Part shown: one piece after another, positions 56,646-64,000 of the stretch
How the letters are laid out: each line of letters begins with the position of its first letter
Position numbering within the stretch: the stretch's first letter is position 1
DNA from: Orientallactaga sibirica
Lineage: Eukaryota; Chordata; Mammalia; Rodentia; Dipodidae
NCBI GenBank assembly: GCA_036365145.1
Contig: JAEOAD010000034.1
Location: 19,187,501-19,251,500, forward strand
Reading direction: 5' to 3'
Length of the DNA: 64,000 nt
Made by a program: the position numbers and the translations under genes
The notes under the pieces: generated by a model
What the model was told of the DNA's origin: nothing
What the model saw: only the letters and a program-made list of their open reading frames with translations
The model's database searches: none

Positions 56646-57550
56646 TGCCTGACTTTCCATTACGAGGCCAGAAGCCAAAGGTGTTGAAGAGATTTTGCAT
56701 ATTATTCAATCTAGCTTCCTGTCAGCTCCTACTTTAAGGATGTAGACATGAAGGCCCAGAGGAGGAAAGGGATTTGTTTATGAAGAAGAATTTTTTCATG
56801 CCCTGCATTAGTCTAATTCACTTGGATTTTGAGGCTGGCATCTGCTCCTTGAGTTTTCTGGGCTATAGTATAAAGTTCCTCATTGACACCCTGCCTTTTT
56901 AAAGCAAGGCCTTGCCTCTAGCATTTTTCTGGAGCCTGGTACACTGTGTCTAAAGGGACACAACTCTGAAATTCCCTGAAAAATTCCTCATAATGAATGT
57001 CCTACCCATTCTCTCCCAGCTCCTCTGCTTCTTTCTGAGTAAGACATAATCCTAGCAACTGAGTTATGTCACACTTCCCTTTGTTTGGAGAGGATCAGAT
57101 TTTCCTTCCTATTAATTGAGTGATTGAGCCTATGTAAGCTCACAGATCTAATCTTGAGATGAGAGTAGATTAAATATGGTTATTGAGACAAAATAGGAAG
57201 TGATATTGTACAGAGTTTGGGTTAAGAGAGTGACTGAATATTTTTCTCAGTCAGAGGCTTTGTTTGGGGGCAGACAGGGGTTTCTCCCAGAAAGATGGGC
57301 TTCTCTGAGTGAAACAGTCCTGCTCTGAGAGGTAAAGCCATGTTTAACAAAGGCCGCAGAACTGTGTGTGATTTAGGTTCTATCTTTTCTTGAGGCCATA
57401 TTTAGTTGGCCATTTCACATTCATGATTTGTGAATGGGTATGGGATATTGGTATAGGACGTTGGATTCCTTGTGGTTCTGTTTTCAATTAATCAACTTTT
57501 TCTGTGGCATTTGGAAAGTGGTTTCTCCTCTTAGGCTTTTTTTCTCCATT
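56646..57550. other. Unassigned intronic sequence
   Basis: No gene or clear repeat. Confidence 0.5.
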
Positions 57551-57557
57551 TTGAAAA

Positions 57558-57560
<3 letters not shown>

Positions 57561-57589
<29 letters not shown>
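57561..57589. repeat. (TG)n microsatellite
   Basis: About 14 TG units. Confidence 0.97.
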
Positions 57590-57591
<2 letters not shown>

Positions 57592-57760
57592 GTGGTAACA
57601 GCAGCAGTAGTAGTAACCCTTTTTCACTAGGTTCCATGTAGTTCAGGGTGATTCAATCTAAGCAACACGTGTGAATATCTGAGGTCTGCTGGGCAATTGG
57701 CAAAGTGCTGCAAATTAATTAGTGAAAAATTTTAAGCAGAAAAAAAGAGAAAAAACAACC

Positions 57761-58119
57761 TGTAGCAGACAGCTTCAGGTTTGCTGAGGTGAACTTCCAG
57801 ACCAGGCACAGTTATGGAGGAAGGGATATTATTTATTGAAGCTTACAGATCCAGGGGAAGTTCCATAATGGCAGAAAAAGTTGGCCTGCCTTCACAGGAC
57901 CAAAACACAGAGAGTGAGAAGCCACCAGCCACACAGAACAGCATACCTCAGGAACTCCCATTGGGCACACTTTGCATATCTTTACAATGGAATCTCAAAC
58001 CCACCACCACACCTTAAGATCCACCCAGTGACATTGCCTCCAGCAAGGCGGCTGCAGATGCAAACTATAAACTAATAAAACAGTGAATATATTGGGGGCC
58101 GTATATTCAAACTACCACA
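57761..58119 (-). mobile_element. Solo LTR (ERVL/MaLR-like, ~359 bp)
   Basis: Same family as the LTRs at 33.9, 39.9 and 41.5 kb, TGTAGCAGACAGC to CTACCACA, with a 5-bp duplication CAACC (57756-57760 and 58120-58124). Slightly shorter and more diverged than the 40-kb pair. Confidence 0.92.
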
Positions 58120-58529
58120 CAACCTTTCCTCTTGAAATTTAGGGTTGAATTGAACATAGACAAGAAGTAATTAACTTAAAGCACAGTGACTTTTATGTAG
58201 TGGAAACATGGTACTTTATGGTAATATAGAGGAAGAAAGCTTTAACCTATTGGTAAAAACAACTCTATTTTGCAGTAAGATTTTTTTTTCATGAGATCAA
58301 ACATGTTCTCTTTTCAGAAACAAATATTTCTGTGCAATTAATAGTATAAAACATATTGTTGAAGGCCCAGTGATTATGTGGGTTAAGCAGATTAAGAAAT
58401 GAGTCCAAGGAAAACTGTATCAATGCATGCTTCCTGAGCTGAAGACATCTGCTGGAATCTGTGACCATGCATTTAGTGGAACAGGACCAGTGCAAGTCTA
58501 AAGGAATATCTAATTCTGTATCAGTGTGA

Positions 58530-58660
58530 TAATCAGATTAGTATATGTAAGCTCCAGGAAAATAGGGACCAACACTGTGTCACTCATCATTGCATTCCTG
58601 CACTCTAGGATAGTGTCTGGGTCATAGTTAGCACTTAACAAATGTTGGGTGAATGAGGTC
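58530..58660 (+). repeat. L2 3' end
   Basis: TATGTAAGCTCCAGGAAAATAGGGACC, ATTGCATTCCTGCACTC and TTAACAAATGTTGGGTGAATG: sense L2 terminal sequence. Confidence 0.75.
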
Positions 58661-59600
58661 TACAGGATACAAGACAGGAACCAGATCATATAGGGATTAG
58701 AAGACAGGCTAAACTACAGGATTTTATCTAGGATAACCTTTGAAGTCTCTTTAGGAGTATCATAAATTTGATGAGAGTGTTACTTTGGAAAGAAAAGTAA
58801 CTCTTATAAACCTGTTGATCAATCTGAGCCAAACCATGAGCTTTCTCAGGGATCTTCCCTCATGCCCCTTGCGCCTTTGTAGCTTCATACACAGAGGAAG
58901 TCCTTAGGGAATGTTGGTCTTATGAATGGATGGGTGAGTAAACAAATGTATAGCAACAACAACAAAAAATGGACAGGTGGAGAGACAGGAGTCTAACACA
59001 GACTTGGAATCAGCCTGAGGTTTGAATTCTATCAGCCATATGAGATTGATGTGTTTTGTCTTTTCTTACTTTTGAGGGAATAAAGTAGTCTTAGTTTAGT
59101 TCTTAGATGTGGGTATTAGTGTGTAGCCCTTCATGGGTGCTCAATAAATAGCCATCATTATTCGTTGCACAAGAGAATCCCTGGAACATTTCGTTATTCT
59201 CTGTATAGTGCATGAGATAGTCTTGTAAACCTTCAAGTGGCCACAGTCCATATAAATAATGTACCTCAAACCCTTCATTGAACACTGACAAGGTCAAGCT
59301 CTAGGGACAGGGTTCTGCAGTGAGGCACACATGGAACTTGAGCCCAAGATCTCTGATTCATTGCTCTTCATGTATGGACAATGAAATTAGCAATGTGTAA
59401 TATAGACAAAATGGTGCCTTCGGCCCTTCATCTTTTTCCAAGATCAAATGAAATTGTTCTTATGGGTGCTTAGTATGTAGTTCAGTAATACACATAAATG
59501 GCAGGCAAAGCCCAGAGTTAATCTCTAATGCATGTGAGAGGAAAGGGAGAGATGGTAGCAAAAGAAGGGAAAGAGAAATGAGAAGGAGGGAGGGAAGGAG
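58661..59600. other. Mostly unassigned intronic sequence
   Basis: Weak L2/MIR-like pieces near 58860-58940 and 59130-59160 (GGGTGCTCAATAAATAGCC). Nothing coding. Confidence 0.45.
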
Positions 59601-59605
59601 ACAGA

Positions 59606-59630
59606 CAGAGAGAGAGAGAGAGAGAGAGAG
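59606..59630. repeat. (GA)n microsatellite
   Basis: AG run of about 12 units inside a purine-rich stretch from about 59551. Confidence 0.95.
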
Positions 59631-59699
59631 GGGGCTGGTTGGATGGTTTAGGTAGGGCTTTGTAAGTCCATTTTTTTGTCCTAAAAGTAGTTTGGATTT

Positions 59700-59936
59700 A
59701 ACTTTAAGCTTTTTGCTTTTAAATTTTTATTTTATTTTATTTTATTTTATTTTATTTTATTTTATTTTATTTATTGAGCAAGACAGACAAAAAGGCAGAC
59801 ACAGAGAGAGTGAGTATGGGCACACCAAGGCTTCCTATTGCTGCAAATAAATTCCAGATGCATGCACCACTTAGTGCATATGGCTTTATGTGGGCACTGG
59901 GGAATCAGCTTTTCAGACAAGCTGAGCAGCACAACT
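59700..59936 (-). repeat. B2-superfamily (DIP-like) SINE with (TTTTA)n tail
   Basis: (TTTTA)n at 59726-59774 forms the antisense tail, followed by GAGCAAGACAGACAAAAAGG, body CCAGATGCATGCACCAC and a truncated head. Confidence 0.8.
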
Positions 59937-61234
59937 TTAAGTTTTTATTATTTATTTTGTTTGTATATATTCATTTGTGTTTTACATCACATGATGGTAT
60001 GAAGGTAAGAGGACAACTTTTGAGTTGGTCTTTGCCTGTCTACCTCATTTGAGGCAGAGTTTCTCACTGGAATCTCTCCTGAAAGAATTACAAGAATCCT
60101 TCTTTTACCCCCAGAACAACAGTCAGATGGGATGAGATTAGTGTAGAGATAGGAATTACCTGGAGGCTGTTTACTTTTCCTATGTTCAGAATTGTCCCCA
60201 TAGACTTAAACTCCTTCAAGGAAACCTGGAACCAAAGTATATAGGGCTCTAGAGATTATAGGAAACTTCCAATAAAGCAGATTAAGAAGGGTATAGGCTC
60301 AGAGCAAAGACATGTGTAGAGAGCATCTTGCTTAGCTTTCCCGTTTTGCACAGAAATGGGGTAAAGTTAGCTTTGATCATCTGTTATGGCAATGCAACAT
60401 TGAAATTAACTGGGCCTGGCACTGGATTAGGTGTAGAAGGTGCAGAAGAGTAGGGGTCAAAGATGACATTTTTGTGGATTGGCATGTTTCTTCATTGAGA
60501 AGAAAACTTTGGAAAGTAGAGTTATGGTAGAATATCTTGAGTTTAGTTTCAGTTGTGTTGAATCTGAGGTACTTAGAAACATCCAAGAAAAGATGTAGCA
60601 AGACAGTTGCATATGAGGACCAGAAGCAAAGCAGGAGATATGCCCATGCAACAGAATCTTGAGAAGAGTGATGCAATGTACATATTCTTTATAAAGTCAA
60701 CTGACCAGGAGAGGAAATAGGCTTGAGACTAATCCTTGAGCAAATGCAACAACCAACTTCAAAGTAGAAAGGTGTAAACTTAAAAGTAAGACTAAGCAGT
60801 AGAAATATGGTAGAACAACTAGAAAAATGGGGTATCAGGTCAGGCAGGAGATAAAAGCTTCAATCAGCAAGAGAGTAACCAATAGATTACTTGAGTTTCC
60901 CAGCCAAACTTGGACCCAGGTCTGAGATTGCAGAGGCTATACATATGTCTTCCACAGTAGTGTTCTGCCACCCAGCTTCAAGGAAAGGTTGATGATGAAA
61001 TGTCCGCCTCTGCAAGATTAGCTGTCTTGCTTCTCTGATTTTGTGGCTCCCTAGACCCCAAATGCCCTGGAAAAGACAGAGGCTTAACGGAAGGAAGGTC
61101 CTCCAGAACTTGAAACTCACTCTAAGAGCACTAATGCTCCTTTCTGCCAAACTTCCTTCCCACCCCCACACCCAGGAAAAAAGAGTCCAACAAGACTTCA
61201 ATTCACTTGTAATTGCTTCACTCCCAGAATTAGA

Positions 61235-61236
<2 letters not shown>
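59937..61236. other. Unassigned intronic sequence
   Basis: No exon or recognisable RNA. A fragment near 60000-60060 (AGAGGACAACTTTTGAGTTGG) looks like an old rodent SINE end. Confidence 0.45.

Positions 61237-61274
<38 letters not shown>
61237..61274. repeat. (GT)n microsatellite
   Basis: About 19 GT units. Confidence 0.98.
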
Positions 61275-61276
<2 letters not shown>

Positions 61277-61309
61277 TTCTAACACCCTCAACTGATGCTT
61301 TTACAAAAC

Positions 61310-61590
61310 TGTTATTTCAGGGCTGTTTGGACTTGTTTTCTACATAGCGCTTGTTTTCTATTATTTCTCTCTTTTTCCAGGGTTCAGACTAATTAAAGGA
61401 AGTGTAAATCACACCTCTTTTGCACAAAATACCTTTCATGAGGCCTGGAAGCAATTTAGCTCCTGTTTGCCAAAGATCTTTAGGAAAAAGAAAAAAAAAA
61501 TCCCCTCAGTTTAAAAAAGATTAATTTCTTGGTGCCAAATAACCCCATTAAGTGCACCTCCCATTTCTGGGATCTTTTATGGTTTTTATG
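61310..61590. promoter_or_regulatory. Possible conserved non-coding element
   Basis: Repeat-free, compositionally even sequence with homeodomain-type motifs (ACTAATTAAAGG, GATTAATTTCTTGG, CATTAAGTG) between two simple repeats. Function is a guess based only on motif content and lack of repeats. Confidence 0.2.
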
Positions 61591-61604
61591 TGAAAATAGT
61601 AGCC

Positions 61605-61611
<7 letters not shown>

Positions 61612-61658
<47 letters not shown>

Positions 61659-61660
61659 AA
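61612..61660. repeat. (GA)n microsatellite
   Basis: AG run with one AA interruption. Confidence 0.97.
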
Positions 61661-62925
61661 GGCCCAGCTTAGAGTTGCAGCATACCTCCCCATCCTGTCC
61701 TTTGCTACCACCTCAGCTGCCTGGGAGCAGAGAAGCTTTGATAACATAAAGGGTGGGGGGATGATCTTTCATCTGCACGACTGTGGGCCTTGATGGGGAG
61801 AATCTGGAGAAGAGAGCATGGCATTCGCCTTGGAAAGCTCTGATATTTTCTATTAGTCCCTTATCCCAAGTTTCTTTACTTCCTTTCTTCCTACTCCAAC
61901 CCTCTGCTGCTTCTGTCCTGTGTGTGTCCAACTTTGCTCTAAGAATGTATTCTCTACATCTTCCCTGAGCTGGTTCTATCCTCAACTATGAAATCCCTGG
62001 GAGGGGGGTGGTTTCTCATTATCTTCTAACTTATGCACTGAGAGGCAGTGAGACTAAGAGCCAGAGAGAATAAAGGTGTTCATGGCACAGATATGTCTAG
62101 ACCTGAGGCACAGACTCAGTTCTTCCCACTCCTTTGTAAAGATGGTTTTCTAAGTTTGGGATTTCAGACAAGAAGGTGGGGGAAAAGTTCTAGGCTTTGA
62201 AGTCATAGTGTTTGCTATGCTCCTTATATCATAGCCTGGGTGATAGCTACATCTACTGCCTTCTTATGAAACAGATCACGGGAGAGGCAGAGAAGAGGAG
62301 GATGTGGTAGATAGCAGAAAGAGAGAAAACTTTTGTGAGATAGAGCCTGTGCATGAGTTATTTTCAGAACCCAGAGTGCTGACCATTGCATTATGAAAGT
62401 ATGATCCATCTATTTTCATCTGGGTGATGTCAAGGTTCTACCTTTCTAGGGGTCATTTACCCCATGGTAAGACAGAATAAAAGTGCTGTCCTTCTTGAAT
62501 TGTTGAGACAACTAAACCAACGAGTATATACAATATACCAGAGTAGCCATTCAGTAATTGAAGACTGGGTTTTTTTTCCAGGTACCTCACTTCTTGAGGG
62601 TATATAAAAAGCTGTGAATGTAGCCATTTCTTGGCCTTCCTTTCTTCTGAGTGTAGAATTTACTTCCTAAGAAAATAAGTAAATAATAATACAAAAATAT
62701 TTGGAACTTATTAAAGCATGAAATTTCCAGGCTGCTTTTCTGCTGATTTGAAACTTCTGTAATTCTTCCAAAGAGGAGAAAACACTGCGGACAAAAATAG
62801 CCTTACCCAAGAATGTATTACATACTATGTTTCCTCAGTCGGTACTTTTTCCACTTGAAAACCCAACTTTCATAAACAAAGAGTGCTGGGGTTTGGTGGG
62901 GTTCAGGGCTTGAGTATTGTCTTAG
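61661..62925. other. Unassigned intronic sequence
   Basis: No gene, RNA or clear repeat recognised. Confidence 0.5.
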
Positions 62926-62929
62926 GGTT

Positions 62930-63125
62930 AGCTTGCAGAGTTGAAAGAACACAGGCTTTGGAGTTATCCAGCCTGGGTTCAAATCCTGGCTCTGATCCTT
63001 CCTGTTAACATGATCTTGACACTTTTTTTTTTTTTTTCTGTTTGAACTTCTGATTTCATAATGTCAAACTGATGTTGAGTATGGAAGTCAGACATGATTA
63101 TTGTGCGAATTAAATGTATGCTTAA
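62930..63125 (+). repeat. MIR element
   Basis: AAGAACACAGGCTTTGGAGTTATCC, then GCCTGGGTTCAAATCCTGGC: one of the best-preserved MIR heads here. A T-run at 63023-63039 interrupts the element. Confidence 0.8.
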
Positions 63126-63468
63126 AACATGTAAGGAATATGTAGTTCATGTTAAGAGCTCACACTGTTGAAGAAAGAAGTATGGGGACATCTCTTTATA
63201 TAGATGTTGGCATGGGTATTTACTTTAGATCCAATGGGGTCACATAACTGAAAGTGGAAGTGATGACAAATGTGGCAATAGTTAGGCCAGCAACATTCTA
63301 TGGATGAAGGAGGAGAGCATGAAGCCCCTACCTTTCTCTGAGAGTTATTGGCAGTTAATGATTGCTTGGGGAGGGAGAGACATTTTCTTCAGTGTTGTAG
63401 CCACGAGCTCTGGTAAATAGTTCCCCACCCATGCTCATGCAGGCAACCCTAATTAAACACAAAGGGAT

Positions 63469-63493
63469 ACACACACACACACACACACACACA
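63469..63493. repeat. (AC)n microsatellite
   Basis: About 12 AC units, then ATGCATGCATGC. Confidence 0.95.
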
Positions 63494-63494
63494 T

Positions 63495-63665
63495 GCATGC
63501 ATGCTCCACAAAAACTTCAAAGTAGAAGAGGGATGTGTTGGGAATAAGATGTTCAGTGGGGTGGGGAAAATAAAAGGTAATGGGATGTGATTATGATCAA
63601 AATACACTATATGTATACATGAAAATTGTCAATAAATAAAAATGTAAAAATGGCAAAAAAAAAAA
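63495..63665 (+). mobile_element. L1 3' end fragment
   Basis: GTGATTATGATCAAAATACAC, GTCAATAAATAAAAATG and an A-run at the end are a typical rodent L1 3' terminus. 5'-truncated to under 200 bp. Confidence 0.75.
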
Positions 63666-64000
63666 AGTATAAGAGAGAAAGAAGTCTAGAAGAAAAGGTG
63701 TAAGTAGTTTCAGAAACAGCACAGAATCAGGAAACCAGATGTAACAGTGAATGAGATTTGTTTTTCAGAGCTTTATTTCCCCATAAGTACAATGGAATCT
63801 ATATAGTGTCTCTGAACCTTGTCACCTGTGGATGTACTGCCCTTTGACTTCTGGATGATGGTCCTGTACCCATTGTTATTCTCCTGAGCTATTATAACGT
63901 CTTCTTAACTAGTCTCCTGATTTCCCATGATCTCTCTCTCTGATAAACATCACTTTGCAATTGGTAGGGAATATCCTAAAGCCCACCTTGGTTCTATTTA

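Larger units (their letters stand above)
30805..64000 (+). other. ASTN1: Downstream intron of the astrotactin gene
   Basis: No further exon with matching phase and astrotactin similarity was found before the window ends, so this intron is at least 33 kb. It carries two solo LTRs, one complete LTR element, L1 remnants, SINEs and microsatellites. Confidence 0.65.

Noticed and set aside
34008..58017. Similar short open frames (EAYRSRGSS) at 34008 and 57814
   Set aside because: Both are antisense to the same LTR family and contain no domain; shared only because the LTR is shared.
1444..59936. tRNA genes
   Set aside because: All tRNA-like promoter boxes seen belong to SINE heads followed by SINE bodies and tails; no standalone cloverleaf was found.
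1..64000. CRISPR arrays, operons or bacterial features
   Set aside because: Intron-exon structure, SINEs and LINEs show a mammalian genome; the regular repeats are microsatellites or retroelements.
30805..64000. The intronic microRNA known from human ASTN1 (MIR488)
   Set aside because: I looked for its mature-like sequence and did not find it; it is probably in another intron.

Overview
The window is mammalian nuclear DNA, almost certainly rodent, with long introns and dense interspersed repeats. The SINEs suggest a jerboa-type (dipodoid) rodent. The commonest is a B2-superfamily element: a tRNA-like head starting GGCTGGAGAGATGGCTCAG, a lineage-specific body containing GCCAGATGCACAAG, a CT-rich stretch and an AATAAATAAATAA tail. 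It resembles the jerboa DIP family as I remember it. B1, ID-like and MIR/L2 elements are also present. The species call is inference.

The only host coding sequence I recognise is two consecutive plus-strand exons at 28967-29100 and 30656-30804. They are joined by consensus splice sites and matching phase, and encode part of astrotactin, best matching astrotactin-1 (ASTN1): the cysteine-rich segment and the start of the fibronectin type III domain. About 29 kb upstream and 33 kb downstream read as intron, so every other element here is intronic.

The outstanding structure is at 13711-26506: a minus-strand ERVL (class III) endogenous retrovirus arranged LTR-internal-LTR-internal-LTR. The three LTRs are 534-537 bp. 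Each internal region is about 5.6 kb, with a tRNA-Leu-type primer-binding site, gag, protease, reverse transcriptase, RNase H, integrase and a dUTPase after integrase, and no env. One 5-bp target duplication (CCTGG) brackets the whole array, and the array splits a B1 SINE. Both internal copies share the same gag and pol lesions, and each also has private ones. This fits one insertion later duplicated by LTR-LTR unequal exchange, or an assembly duplication.

A second LTR family (359-380 bp) occurs as a complete non-coding element at 39947-41922 and as two solo LTRs at 33909-34288 and 57761-58119. All three loci have perfect 5-bp target duplications. Layout of the rest: 1-9 kb holds old MIR/L2, a few SINEs and two (AC)n tracts. 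9.1-13.3 kb holds two 3'-end L1 copies. 26.5-27.6 kb is an L1 with a 5' inversion. 31.8-38.6 kb is rich in B1/SINE and an ancient L1. 45-48 kb is a SINE/microsatellite cluster. 50.7-52.4 kb holds L1 remnants. 52.4-64 kb is mostly unassigned intron with a few old repeats and microsatellites. No tRNA, rRNA, CRISPR or complete host gene was found.
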